64,000 nucleotides of DNA from Clostridiales bacterium 1_7_47FAA (GCA_000155435.1 DS990262.1:273071-337070); one strand, 5' to 3'. Counted from the stretch's first letter, positions 33,449-42,108 are shown. Numbers and translations are program-made. The notes: a model not told the origin generated them from the letters alone.

Positions 33449-35737
33449 ATGTCTAAGACAAAGGGAAGGGTGACACTGCCCAGTGAATCTGATTTTCTGG
33501 ATGAGACAAAAGAACTTCTGGAGCGGTGGGGGGCGGATGCCATCCGCGACAGTGACGGGACAAAGCTGGACCGGGATATCAAATCACTGGATGCAAAGAT
33601 TTATACGACGTATTTTGTGGCAAGAGGCCATAATGAATTTGCCAGGGAACACATGGATGAATGCCAGCAGCTCTATCTTATGTCTAAACGGCATACGGCT
33701 GCAGGGACGCGGTTGAGGATTGACTTCATGGACGGATATTTCAACCAGCAGGTGGTGCCGGATCTGGACCATGACCCTAAGAAGTGGTGGGAAGTCATGG
33801 ACAGGACTGCCGGGCAGGCGCTGCCTCCTGAGGAATGGGACCTGTCCATGGAGGAGGACCTGTCCATGGAGGAGGACCTGTCCATGGGGGGGAATCTGTC
33901 CGTGGAGGGGAACCCGTCTGCGTCCAGCGGACAGCCCGGGGAAGGCGGAAAACTGACAGTGGTGATTCCTCACGCAGAACCGTTCCATGAGTATACGGTG
34001 TCGTTTCTCGTATACGCCATCTGGGATCCCACCCAGATGTATAACCATATTACCAATAACTGGGGCGATAAGCCCCATGAGATACCTTTTGATGTGAGAC
34101 AGGATGCGTCCGGCGCATTTGCCAGGGAATATCTGGTACAGTGGCTGAAGGATAACCCGGACACGGATGTGGTGCGGTTTACCACATTTTTCTATCATTT
34201 CACCCTGGTATTCGGAAGTGACGCAAAGGAAAAGTTCGTGGACTGGTTTGGCTATGGCGCGACCGTGTCGGTGAAGGCGCTGGAGGAGTTTGAGAAGGAA
34301 TACGGCTACTCCCTCAGGCCGGAGGACATTGTTGACAATGGATATTATAATTCCACATTCCGCGTGCCCACCAGGCAGTACAGGGACTATATGGACTTCA
34401 TCCAGCGTTTTGTGGCGGGAAAGGCCAGGGAACTGGTGGGACTGGTACATGAGGCCGGGCGTGAGGCAATGATGTTTTTGGGCGATAACTGGATCGGCAC
34501 CGAGCCGTACGGCAGGTATTTCCCTGAAATCGGCCTGGACGCAGTGGTGGGAAGCGTGGGCGGCGGAGCCACCCTGCGCCTGATATCCGATATCCCGGGG
34601 GTGAAGTATACGGAAGGCCGTTTCCTGCCCTACTTTTTCCCTGACACCTTTTACCAGGGAAATGACCCTGTGCCGGAGGCGGTGGAAAACTGGCTCTGCG
34701 CCCGCCGCGCGCTGATGCGCAGGCCCGTTGACCGCATCGGATACGGAGGATATTTAAGCCTGGCTTATAAGTTCCCCGGGTTTGTGGATTACATAGAAAA
34801 AGTGACCGATGAATTCCGGGAACTGTATGATAACATTGCAGGCAGCAGGCCGTACTGCGGCCTTAAGGTGGCTGTGCTCAACTGCTGGGGACGGCTGCGT
34901 TCCTGGCAGCCTTATATGGTGGCGCATGCATTGTGGTACAAGCAGACCTATACGTATTTCGGCATACTGGAGGCCCTCAGCGGCGCAGGCGTGGATGTGT
35001 CCTTCATAAGCTTTGAGGATATCAGGCAGGGAGGGATTCCGGAAGACCTGGATGTCATCATCAATGCGGGTGACGCGGGCACGGCCTGGTCCGGCGGGGA
35101 CGAGTGGCTGGATGGAACACTGGTGACCGCCATCCGCAGATGGGTATACAACGGCGGGGGCTTTGTGGGCGTAGGCGAACCCTGCGCCGTGCATCACAAT
35201 GGACGGTTCTTCCAGCTGGCCGATGTGCTGGGGGTGGATAAGGAACTGGGGTATACTTTGTCCACGGACAAGTATTATACAAAACAGGCCCAGGGCCACT
35301 TCATAACAGAGGATATGGAAAACAGTAAGGTGGATGGGGATGACGGCGTACCACATATTGATTTTGGGGAGAGCATGAAAAATGTCTATGCCCTTGACGG
35401 GGATACCGAGATTGTGGAATATTCAGACCATGAGGTCCACCTTAGCGCCCATGGATACGGAAAAGGCCGCGGCGTATACATTGCGGGCCTTCCATACAGC
35501 TATGAAAATACGCGTATCCTGCTGCGCAGCATGTATTATGCCGCTGGCAGGGAAGGGGATATGAAGAAATGGTATGCGGATAATATCTACTGTGAAGTCC
35601 ATGCCTATCCGGAAACCGGGAAGTATGCGGTGGTGAATAACTCCAGCAGACCCCAAGTAACCACGGTCTATGACGGCCGGGGAAATGCAGCCGGAATGGA
35701 AATGAAGCCCTGTGAGATACGCTGGTTTTCCATGTAA
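33449..35737 (+). CDS. gnpA: 1,3-beta-galactosyl-N-acetylhexosamine phosphorylase (GH112)
   Basis: A 762-residue cytoplasmic phosphorylase of family GH112. It splits lacto-N-biose and/or galacto-N-biose, from milk oligosaccharides and mucin, with phosphate into galactose 1-phosphate and the free N-acetylhexosamine. Recognised from MKSKTKGRVTLPSESDF-like opening (residues 1-16), KKWWEVMDRT, TTFFYHFTLVFGSDAKEKFV and FLGDNWIGTEPYGRYF; Asp346 in the last motif should be the catalytic acid (Asp313 in the Bifidobacterium enzyme, from memory). GCAGGAGG precedes ATG at 33449. Residues 131-160 hold an in-frame array of six-residue repeats (DLSMEE) absent from homologues I know. The related galactosyl-rhamnose phosphorylases share the fold; neighbours (kinase, nucleotidyltransferase) favour an amino-sugar substrate. 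Confidence 0.88.
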   Translation: MSKTKGRVTLPSESDFLDETKELLERWGADAIRDSDGTKLDRDIKSLDAKIYTTYFVARGHNEFAREHMDECQQLYLMSKRHTAAGTRLRIDFMDGYFNQQVVPDLDHDPKKWWEVMDRTAGQALPPEEWDLSMEEDLSMEEDLSMGGNLSVEGNPSASSGQPGEGGKLTVVIPHAEPFHEYTVSFLVYAIWDPTQMYNHITNNWGDKPHEIPFDVRQDASGAFAREYLVQWLKDNPDTDVVRFTTFFYHFTLVFGSDAKEKFVDWFGYGATVSVKALEEFEKEYGYSLRPEDIVDNGYYNSTFRVPTRQYRDYMDFIQRFVAGKARELVGLVHEAGREAMMFLGDNWIGTEPYGRYFPEIGLDAVVGSVGGGATLRLISDIPGVKYTEGRFLPYFFPDTFYQGNDPVPEAVENWLCARRALMRRPVDRIGYGGYLSLAYKFPGFVDYIEKVTDEFRELYDNIAGSRPYCGLKVAVLNCWGRLRSWQPYMVAHALWYKQTYTYFGILEALSGAGVDVSFISFEDIRQGGIPEDLDVIINAGDAGTAWSGGDEWLDGTLVTAIRRWVYNGGGFVGVGEPCAVHHNGRFFQLADVLGVDKELGYTLSTDKYYTKQAQGHFITEDMENSKVDGDDGVPHIDFGESMKNVYALDGDTEIVEYSDHEVHLSAHGYGKGRGVYIAGLPYSYENTRILLRSMYYAAGREGDMKKWYADNIYCEVHAYPETGKYAVVNNSSRPQVTTVYDGRGNAAGMEMKPCEIRWFSM
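33839..33928 (+). repeat. In-frame 18-bp tandem repeats within the GH112 gene
   Basis: Five adjacent 18-bp units starting at 33839, 33857, 33875, 33893 and 33911. Units 1 and 2 are identical (GACCTGTCCATGGAGGAG); 3 to 5 decay progressively. They encode DLSMEE, DLSMEE, DLSMGG, NLSVEG, NPSASS, a flexible acidic insert between the N-terminal segments of the catalytic region. Confidence 0.9.
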
Positions 35738-35754
35738 ATGACAAAAGAAAAAAG

Positions 35755-35786
35755 GGGACGCGGCTGCTGATAGTGGGCCGCGTCCC
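35755..35786 (+). terminator. Terminator of the GH112 gene
   Basis: GGGACGCGGC and GCCGCGTCCC, a perfect 10-bp stem with a 12-nt loop, preceded by AAAAAAG and followed by TTT. Confidence 0.8.
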
Positions 35787-35857
35787 TTTGGGTATCCCTC
35801 CCCTTTTGGGTATTCCTCCTCTTTTGGGTATCCCTCTTCTTTGGATATCCAGGGTTT
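35786..35857. repeat. 18-bp tandem repeats downstream of the GH112 gene
   Basis: Four adjacent 18-bp units of the pattern TTTTGGGTATYCCTCYYC, at 35786, 35804, 35822 and 35840, the last one degenerate. They start at the last base of the terminator stem, so the first T run is part of a repeat unit. Confidence 0.85.
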
Positions 35858-35884
35858 GTTTTAAAATCCAAACAGGCCAGATGC

Positions 35885-36544
35885 CTACAGATATGATTTT
35901 GTCCTGTCCATATCCGTTATCAGATCCGGATTCTCCTCTTTCATACGCTGAAGCAGAAGCCGGATTTTATCCGTGCGTCCATGAATGGACTGGAACTCCT
36001 GTTCCGTTATGCCGACCAGCTGTATGAACCCTGTTTTCCCATAAACTGTATCCTGTGTCAATGCCTCGGTATCAGATACGGTCACCAGCGCGGTAATGGC
36101 GGATCCTGTCCCGATATGGAGGGATTCGCCGTTGCCGGCAATGTACTGGTATGGTTCAAAGAATTTCTTTTGTGTATAGGTATACCGTGCCAGGTTTGAC
36201 AGCATGCTGATGGCCCAGAGGCAGTCTTCCGGCGTCCGCGCCTTCAGCTTGATTGTCATTTCGTAGCCCCATCTGTTCCATTCGCCCCCAAATGCCTTTT
36301 CATCCGCATAGAGTTCCGTCATGCCATAGGTGACAATATGTTTATACCCCTTTGGCGAATCATAAATGGAATACCCGTCCAGATACTCCCTGCCGCCAAG
36401 CATTGCCCGGGCGGCCATGTTTGTTGCATAATGCCTGGGATCCTGTCCCGGATAAAGCCGTTCAAATTCCTGGTCAATGGCTTCCCAGCCCGGCGCCCAT
36501 TCAGAATCATCTTTTAATTTTTCCATAAATTCTTCTCTCGTCAT
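35885..36544 (-). CDS. Suppressor-of-fused (SUFU) domain protein
   Basis: A 219-residue soluble protein. WEAIDQEFERLYPGQDPRHY at the N-terminus, GGREYLDGYSIYDSPKGYKH, then YGMTELYADEKAFGGEWNRWGYEMTIKLK-type text (YADEKAFGGEWNRWGYEMT) identify the SUFU-like domain, named after the animal Hedgehog regulator. Bacterial versions are widespread, often tied to polymorphic-toxin immunity, but no toxin gene is seen next to this one. It sits alone on the minus strand between two parts of the host-glycan locus, with a GGAGGG site. Probably a later insertion with an unrelated role. Confidence 0.8.
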   Translation of the reverse strand: MTREEFMEKLKDDSEWAPGWEAIDQEFERLYPGQDPRHYATNMAARAMLGGREYLDGYSIYDSPKGYKHIVTYGMTELYADEKAFGGEWNRWGYEMTIKLKARTPEDCLWAISMLSNLARYTYTQKKFFEPYQYIAGNGESLHIGTGSAITALVTVSDTEALTQDTVYGKTGFIQLVGITEQEFQSIHGRTDKIRLLLQRMKEENPDLITDMDRTKSYL

Positions 36545-36688
36545 ATGGCCCTCCGCGTTAGCTTTCCTTACTATTATTTTACCATACGGTCAGTCTGCCT
36601 GCAATCTACAGATGACTGTGAGAAATGATACATGTGATGGCAGGGGGAGTCATATATTTGTATAATATATATAAAAATAGTCTTATCG

Positions 36689-36742
36689 TACAAATTTAAT
36701 AATCAATAGTCCAAAGAATATAATGTGCAATTTTACTATACT
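36689..36742 (+). promoter_or_regulatory. AraC box and promoter of the host-glycan importer operon
   Basis: TACAAATTTAAT at 36689 starts exactly 48 bp before a TATACT -10 box at 36737, the same distance as in the GH112 promoter, and the bases after the -10 also agree (TATACTAAGGGTATCAG here, TATACTGAGGATACAGG there). A looser copy, TCCAAAGAATAT, lies 21 bp downstream of the box. There is no good -35, consistent with dependence on an activator. The rest of the 261-bp gap is AT-rich and holds no gene. Confidence 0.55.
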
Positions 36743-36805
36743 AAGGGTATCAGAAATGTATTTGAAGGGACAAAAACACAAATATATTCAAGGAGGAAGT
36801 ATTAT

Positions 36806-38134
36806 ATGAAAAGAAGGAAATTATGGGCACTGGCACTGACAGCAGCAATGGTCGGCTCACTGACAGCCTGTGGAGGCGGGTCCAAACCAGCGGAGACAAC
36901 CGCGGCACCGGCAGCCGCAACCACGGCAGCAGATAATTCTGCAGCAGCCGATACCCAGGCGCCGTCCGGCGACGGAGGAAGCCTTGTATACTGGTCCATG
37001 TGGGAAGCCACCGAGCCTCAGGGCAAGGTCATCAAGGAAGCAGTTGACCAGTTCTCAGCAGATACGGGAATCGCGGTTGACCTGCAGTTTAAGGGACGTA
37101 CCGGTATCCGTGAAGGCCTTCAGCCCGCACTGGACGCAGGAACCAATATTGATCTGTTTGACGAGGACATTGACCGCGTGAACAAGACATGGGGCGCCTA
37201 CATCATGGACCTGGAAGAACTGGCCAAGGCCAATGATTATGAAGCCACGGCAAGCGCAAGCCTGATGGGGGCCTGCCGGGAAGTAGGAGATGGAACCTTA
37301 AAGTCCATTCCTTACCAGCCTAATGTATTTGCATTTTTCTACAACCAGTCCATCTTTGATGAGGCCGGTGTGACCGCAGTACCCACCACATGGGCGGAAC
37401 TGGACGCCGCATGCCAGAAGATTAAGGATGCAGGCTATACACCGATTACATGTGACGATGCTTATATCCTCTGCATGTTCGGATATCATATGTCCAGGAT
37501 TAACGGATATGATAAGACCTCCGATATTGTCAAGAACAACAAGTGGGATGATCCATCCGTCCTTGAGATGGCTAAGGCATATGAGGATTTCGCCAACAAG
37601 GGATATTTCTCAGAGGGCATTGCCTCCAACGTATGGCCGGCAGGACAGAACCAGGAACTGGCCATGGGCACCGCGGCCATGTACCTGAACGGCTCCTGGC
37701 TTCCCAACGAGGTTAAGGATATGGCCGGGGATGATTTCCAGTGGGGTTGCTTCAGCTACCCGGCGGTTGAGGGCGGCACGGACGGCACGGAAGCAGCTAA
37801 CTTCGGCGCACAGGTACTGGCAATCAACAAGGATTCCAAGAACGCAGAGGCTGCATTCCAGCTGATTACATACTTAACCAAGGGCGAATTTGACAAGAAG
37901 CTTTCCGTTGAGTCAGTAGGTATCCCTTCCGATTCAACCAATACCGAGTGGCCTGCACAGATTGCATGCGTGCAGCCGGTCATGGAAAGCCTGAGCACAC
38001 GTTATCCATGGGCAGCAGGCGCAGAGGACAACGTGGATATGACCCCAATCATCAAAGAGAACATGATGAAGCTCTGCGGCGGTTCCATTACAGCGGATGA
38101 GTTCGTAGCCAATCTCCAGGCAGCAGGCAAATAA
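36806..38134 (+). CDS. ABC transporter substrate-binding lipoprotein, host-glycan locus
   Basis: A 442-residue family 1 solute-binding protein. The start at 36806 follows AAGGAGGAAG; the signal ends at SLTAC (Cys22), followed by a Thr/Ala/Pro linker. Family segments include LQFKGRTGIREGLQPALDAG, PYQPNVFAFFYNQSIFDEAG and GTAAMYLNGSWLPNEVKD. Located with GH112 phosphorylase, hexosamine kinase and two permeases, it is the probable receptor for lacto-N-biose or galacto-N-biose, equivalent in position to the binding protein of the bifidobacterial lnp operon. It could bind a longer mucin or milk glycan. Confidence 0.88.
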   Translation: MKRRKLWALALTAAMVGSLTACGGGSKPAETTAAPAAATTAADNSAAADTQAPSGDGGSLVYWSMWEATEPQGKVIKEAVDQFSADTGIAVDLQFKGRTGIREGLQPALDAGTNIDLFDEDIDRVNKTWGAYIMDLEELAKANDYEATASASLMGACREVGDGTLKSIPYQPNVFAFFYNQSIFDEAGVTAVPTTWAELDAACQKIKDAGYTPITCDDAYILCMFGYHMSRINGYDKTSDIVKNNKWDDPSVLEMAKAYEDFANKGYFSEGIASNVWPAGQNQELAMGTAAMYLNGSWLPNEVKDMAGDDFQWGCFSYPAVEGGTDGTEAANFGAQVLAINKDSKNAEAAFQLITYLTKGEFDKKLSVESVGIPSDSTNTEWPAQIACVQPVMESLSTRYPWAAGAEDNVDMTPIIKENMMKLCGGSITADEFVANLQAAGK

Positions 38135-38160
38135 CAGAATATCACGGTAACAGCATCATT

Positions 38161-38189
38161 GAGGTGGCATCGTCTAACGCTGCCACCTC
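38161..38189 (+). terminator. Hairpin between binding-protein and permease genes
   Basis: GAGGTGGCA and TGCCACCTC, perfect 9-bp stem with an 11-nt loop, followed by TTTTACA. Likely a partial terminator that sets the binding-protein to permease ratio. Confidence 0.75.
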
Positions 38190-38228
38190 TTTTACACGTT
38201 TCATCAAGTAAAATAAGGAGGCACTGGT

Positions 38229-39134
38229 GTGAAAAGAAACAAAGGAATGATATTCGCGTTTATGACACCGGCGGTGGTGATGTTTATCCTGGTGTTCCTT
38301 TATCCTATCATCAGGACGGTTCTGATGAGCTTTTTCAAGATAGAGGGAATCACGGATTCCATGTCAAAATGGACCTTCACCGGAATTGACAACTACGTTA
38401 AATTGGCCAACACCACATTGTTCCGCATGTCCATGTGGAACCTGGTCCGCATATGGTTTATCGGAGGCATTATCGTCATGTCGTTGGCGCTTCTGTTTGC
38501 AGTCATCATCACCAGCGGCATCCGGTTCAAGAGCTTTTTCAGGGCCATGATTTACCTGCCCAATATTGTCAGTGCGGTTGCCCTGGCAACCATGTGGCTG
38601 CAGTATGTATACAGCCCCAAGTTCGGACTTTTAAAGTCATTTTTCACAGCCATCGGGCTGGATTCCATTGCCAAGATACAATGGCTGGACAACGACCATA
38701 AGTTCATGGCGCTGCTGCTTGCGTACTGCTTTGGCATGGTAGGTTACCATATGCTGATATTCTCCAGCGGTATCGAGCGGATCAGCGACGAGTATTTTGA
38801 AGCGGCAACCCTGGACGGCGCCAATAAGTTCAACCAGTTCCGCTACATCACACTGCCCTTGCTCAAGGGCGTGTTCAGGACGAATATTACCATGTGGAGC
38901 GTTACAAGCGTTGGATTCTTCGTGTGGTCACAGCTGTTTTCAACGGTTACGGCTGATACGCAGACCATCACGCCCATGGTTTATCTCTATATGCAGATTT
39001 TCGGCGCGGGAAACAGTGTGACAGAGAGGAACTCGGGTATCGGTGCGGCGGTGGGCGTCATGCTGAGCGTGTGCGTGGTTGCCGTGTTCTGGCTGTGTAA
39101 TCATCTTCTGAAAGATGATGATCTGGAATTCTAA
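38229..39134 (+). CDS. Sugar ABC transporter permease (MalF type), host-glycan locus
   Basis: A 301-residue pore subunit with six membrane helices. It starts with GTG at 38229, seven bp after AAGGAGG. The EAA loop reads FEAATLDGANKFNQFRYITLP. The N-terminal helix (GMIFAFMTPAVVMFILVFLY) and the PMVYLYMQIF segment near the end are typical of MalF-like partners of family 1 importers. It pairs with the permease at 39146. Confidence 0.9.
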   Translation: MKRNKGMIFAFMTPAVVMFILVFLYPIIRTVLMSFFKIEGITDSMSKWTFTGIDNYVKLANTTLFRMSMWNLVRIWFIGGIIVMSLALLFAVIITSGIRFKSFFRAMIYLPNIVSAVALATMWLQYVYSPKFGLLKSFFTAIGLDSIAKIQWLDNDHKFMALLLAYCFGMVGYHMLIFSSGIERISDEYFEAATLDGANKFNQFRYITLPLLKGVFRTNITMWSVTSVGFFVWSQLFSTVTADTQTITPMVYLYMQIFGAGNSVTERNSGIGAAVGVMLSVCVVAVFWLCNHLLKDDDLEF

Positions 39135-39145
39135 GGGAGGGGGAA

Positions 39146-40042
39146 ATGTATATGTCAGGAATGTTCGGTAAGAAAGAAAAGAGATACAGCGAACCCGTCC
39201 GTTGGAAGAAGGAGCTGAAACTGGCGCCTGGTTATCTGCTTCTGACCTTGTGGATTTTCTTTACCCTGGTGCTTTTGGGCTGGGTGCTCTGCGCCAGCTT
39301 TTCCACCACCAAGGAGATATTCTCCAACAAGCTGCTGGAGAGCGGGCTTCATTTTGAGAATTATGTGAAGGCATGGGTGAACTCCGATGTGTCCACCATA
39401 TTCTTTAATTCACTGTTTTACTCCATTGTGTCCTGCACCATGCTGATTGTCATATGCGCGCCTGCCGCTTATGCACTGTCACGTTTTGACTTTGTGTGCA
39501 ATAAGCTGATACAGACGGGGTTGGTGGCATCCATGGGTGTTCCTGTGGTCATGATTGTGCTTCCGCTGTTTGCAATGGTGGCAGGTCTTAACATCCTTAA
39601 CAATGTGGCTGCCAACAGGGGCACGCTGATTTTCCTGTATATCGGCATCAATGTGCCATATACCACCATATTCCTTACCACCTTTTTTGCCAACCTTTCC
39701 AGGGCATTTGAGGAGGCGGCTGCCATAGACGGCTGCCCGCCGGTAAAGACCTTCTGGCTGATCATGCTTCCTATGGCCCAGCCGGGTATTGTGACCGTGA
39801 CCATTTTCAACTTTATCAATATCTGGAATGAATACTTCATTTCCCTGATATTTGGTAACTCGGATAAGGTGCGTCCTGTTGCGGTGGGATTGTACTCCAT
39901 GATTAACTCCATGAAATACACAGGAGACTGGGCCGGTATGTTCTCGGCCGTGGTCATCGTATTCCTGCCTACCTTCATCCTGTATATTTTCCTGTCTGAG
40001 AAAATCATTGCAGGTGTCACGGGCGGCGGTGTTAAGGGTTAA
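39146..40042 (+). CDS. Sugar ABC transporter permease (MalG type), host-glycan locus
   Basis: A 298-residue second pore subunit, starting at 39146 after AGGGAGG; an in-frame ATG at 39152 is also possible. A long basic N-terminus precedes the first helix (PGYLLLTLWIFFTLVLLGWV). The EAA loop is EEAAAIDGCPPVKTFWLIML and the end is GVTGGGVKG. No ATPase gene is present in the locus, as with the first importer, pointing to a shared multi-sugar ATPase encoded elsewhere. Confidence 0.9.
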   Translation: MYMSGMFGKKEKRYSEPVRWKKELKLAPGYLLLTLWIFFTLVLLGWVLCASFSTTKEIFSNKLLESGLHFENYVKAWVNSDVSTIFFNSLFYSIVSCTMLIVICAPAAYALSRFDFVCNKLIQTGLVASMGVPVVMIVLPLFAMVAGLNILNNVAANRGTLIFLYIGINVPYTTIFLTTFFANLSRAFEEAAAIDGCPPVKTFWLIMLPMAQPGIVTVTIFNFINIWNEYFISLIFGNSDKVRPVAVGLYSMINSMKYTGDWAGMFSAVVIVFLPTFILYIFLSEKIIAGVTGGGVKG

Positions 40043-40077
40043 CCACAAAATGAATCAAGTGAAAGAAGGACGAAGAC

Positions 40078-41004
40078 ATGGGAAAAAAACCGGTACTGGT
40101 AATCATGGCGGCTGGTATGGGAAGCCGTTACGGCGGGTTAAAGCAGATTGACCCGGTGGATGAATATGGCAATATCATCATTGATTTCTCCATTTTTGAT
40201 GCAAAACAGGCTGGATTTGAGAAGGTTATCTTCATTATCAAGAAGGCCATTGAAACGGAATTTAAGATCCATATCGGCAACCGTATCAGCAGGTATATGG
40301 ACGTGGCCTATGTGTACCAGGAGGTGGATAAGATTCCGGAAGGGTTTGAGGTGCCGGAGGGCCGCGTGAAACCATGGGGCACCGCCCATGCAGTGCTGTG
40401 CTGTAAGGATTTGATTGACGGCCCGTTTGCAGTCATCAATGCGGATGACTACTATGGGAAGGAAGCATTTCACATGATTTATGACCAGCTGGCATCGGTG
40501 GAGGATGATGACAGGTACCAGTATACCATGGTCGGCTACCAGCTCTACAACACCCTGACAGAAAATGGACATGTGGCAAGGGGCGTGTGCTCGGTGGACG
40601 GGGAGAACCACCTGGCGGATATCCATGAGCGCACAAGGATTGAGAAGCATGGCAGCCTGGCGGAATATACGGAGGATGACGGGGCCACATGGGTTGGACT
40701 GCCGGAATCCACCATTGTATCCATGAACATGTGGGGATTTACGAAAAGTATCCTGGGCGAACTGGATGGACGGTTTGGGGCGTTCCTGGAACAGAACCTG
40801 CCTGTTAATCCGCTGAAATGTGAGTATTTCCTTCCATTTGTGGTGGATGAGCTGCTTAAATCAGGCCGGGCAGAGGTCACTGTGTTAAAAAGCGTGGACC
40901 GCTGGTACGGCGTTACTTACAAGGAAGACAAGGAAATGGTGGTAAAGGCCATAAAAGGACTGAAGGACAGCGGGCTGTATCCACAAAAACTGTGGGAGGA
41001 TTAG
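40078..41004 (+). CDS. Sugar-1-phosphate nucleotidyltransferase
   Basis: A 308-residue enzyme of the NTP-transferase fold. LVIMAAGMGSRYGGLKQIDP is the nucleotide-binding loop with the catalytic Arg and Lys; GTAHAVLCCKDLIDGPFAVINADDYYG has the Asp pair that binds metal. It joins a sugar 1-phosphate to a nucleotide. Its stop is immediately followed by the hexosamine-kinase gene, so its likely substrate is the GlcNAc- or GalNAc-1-phosphate made by that kinase, giving a UDP-sugar. In bifidobacteria the same step is done by a GalT-like uridylyltransferase (LnpC), so this would be a different solution. It is shorter than GlmU and lacks an acetyltransferase part. Confidence 0.82.
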   Translation: MGKKPVLVIMAAGMGSRYGGLKQIDPVDEYGNIIIDFSIFDAKQAGFEKVIFIIKKAIETEFKIHIGNRISRYMDVAYVYQEVDKIPEGFEVPEGRVKPWGTAHAVLCCKDLIDGPFAVINADDYYGKEAFHMIYDQLASVEDDDRYQYTMVGYQLYNTLTENGHVARGVCSVDGENHLADIHERTRIEKHGSLAEYTEDDGATWVGLPESTIVSMNMWGFTKSILGELDGRFGAFLEQNLPVNPLKCEYFLPFVVDELLKSGRAEVTVLKSVDRWYGVTYKEDKEMVVKAIKGLKDSGLYPQKLWED

Positions 41005-41007
41005 GTG

Positions 41008-42108
41008 ATGAGTGCAGAACTGGAGACATGTATACTGGAGGAAGCGGCGGGGGCGTTTGCCACGGACGGTGGAATAGTAAGCTGTGAGCGCTATGGAAGC
41101 GGGCATATCAATGATACATTTAAACTGGTGTGCGGCCGTCCCTATATCCTTCAGAGGATGAACGATGACATTTTTAAGGACCCGGTGTCCCTGATGAAGA
41201 ACATCGAAGGGGTTACCACCTTCTTAAGGCAGGAGGTCATTAAACATGGCGGGGACCCTGACCGGGAGACCCTGAACCTGGTAAAGACCAGGGACGGCGG
41301 TACATTCTATATCGACAGTGCGGGGAATTACTGGAGGATGTACCTGTTTATCGGAGGCGCAACCTGCTATAACCTGGTGGAGAAACCGGAAGACTTTTAT
41401 CAGAGCGGCAAGGCATTTGGCCATTTCCAGCGCCTGCTGTCAAAGTATCCGGCCAGGGAACTGACCGAAACCATACCTGGCTTCCATGACACGCCAAAAC
41501 GGTTTGAACGGTTTAAGGAAGTGGTGGGGCAGGATATCTGCCACAGGGCGGCCGGGGTGCAGGAAGAAATCCGGTTTGTCATGGACAGGGGAGCCGACAT
41601 GGGGCTGGCCATGGATATGCTGGAGAAGGGGGAGCTGCCCTTAAGGGTAACCCACAATGACACGAAGCTTAACAATATCATGATTGACGATCAGTCAGGC
41701 GAGGCAATCTGCATCATTGACCTGGATACGGTGATGCCCGGTCTTTCCATCTTTGATTTTGGCGATTCCATCCGGTTCGGCGCCAATACGGCAGAGGAGG
41801 ACGAGACGGATTTAAGCAAGGTATCCCTGTCCCTGCCGCTGTTTGAAATTTATACAAAGGGATTCCTTGAGGGATGCGCCGGAAGCCTTACCGGGAAGGA
41901 AATCAGGATGCTCCCACAGGGCGCGCGGCTCATGACGCTGGAATGCGGGATGCGTTTCCTGACGGATTATCTGGAAGGCGACACTTACTTTAAGATTGCC
42001 AGGGAGCAGCACAACCTGGACCGCTGCCGTACCCAGTTCGGTCTGGTGGAGGATATGGAGAAGAAGTGGATGGAAATGGAGCGGATTGTGGATTCATTCT
42101 GCGGATGA
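41008..42108 (+). CDS. nahK: N-acetylhexosamine 1-kinase (phosphotransferase family)
   Basis: A 366-residue kinase of the aminoglycoside/choline kinase fold. The catalytic loop RVTHNDTKLNNIMID and the metal-binding AICIIDLDTVMPG are clear; the ATP lobe includes SGHINDTFKLV and YILQRMNDDIF. It should phosphorylate GlcNAc or GalNAc released by the GH112 phosphorylase at carbon 1. Length matches the bifidobacterial NahK/LnpB (about 360). ATG at 41008 is chosen because GGGAGGA lies 7 bp upstream; GTG at 41005 directly abuts the previous stop. Substrate assignment rests on the neighbouring phosphorylase. Confidence 0.8.
   Translation: MSAELETCILEEAAGAFATDGGIVSCERYGSGHINDTFKLVCGRPYILQRMNDDIFKDPVSLMKNIEGVTTFLRQEVIKHGGDPDRETLNLVKTRDGGTFYIDSAGNYWRMYLFIGGATCYNLVEKPEDFYQSGKAFGHFQRLLSKYPARELTETIPGFHDTPKRFERFKEVVGQDICHRAAGVQEEIRFVMDRGADMGLAMDMLEKGELPLRVTHNDTKLNNIMIDDQSGEAICIIDLDTVMPGLSIFDFGDSIRFGANTAEEDETDLSKVSLSLPLFEIYTKGFLEGCAGSLTGKEIRMLPQGARLMTLECGMRFLTDYLEGDTYFKIAREQHNLDRCRTQFGLVEDMEKKWMEMERIVDSFCG

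Noticed and set aside
39479-40048. Two long antisense frames under the second glycan permease
   Set aside because: Shadows of a clear permease gene; no start signal.
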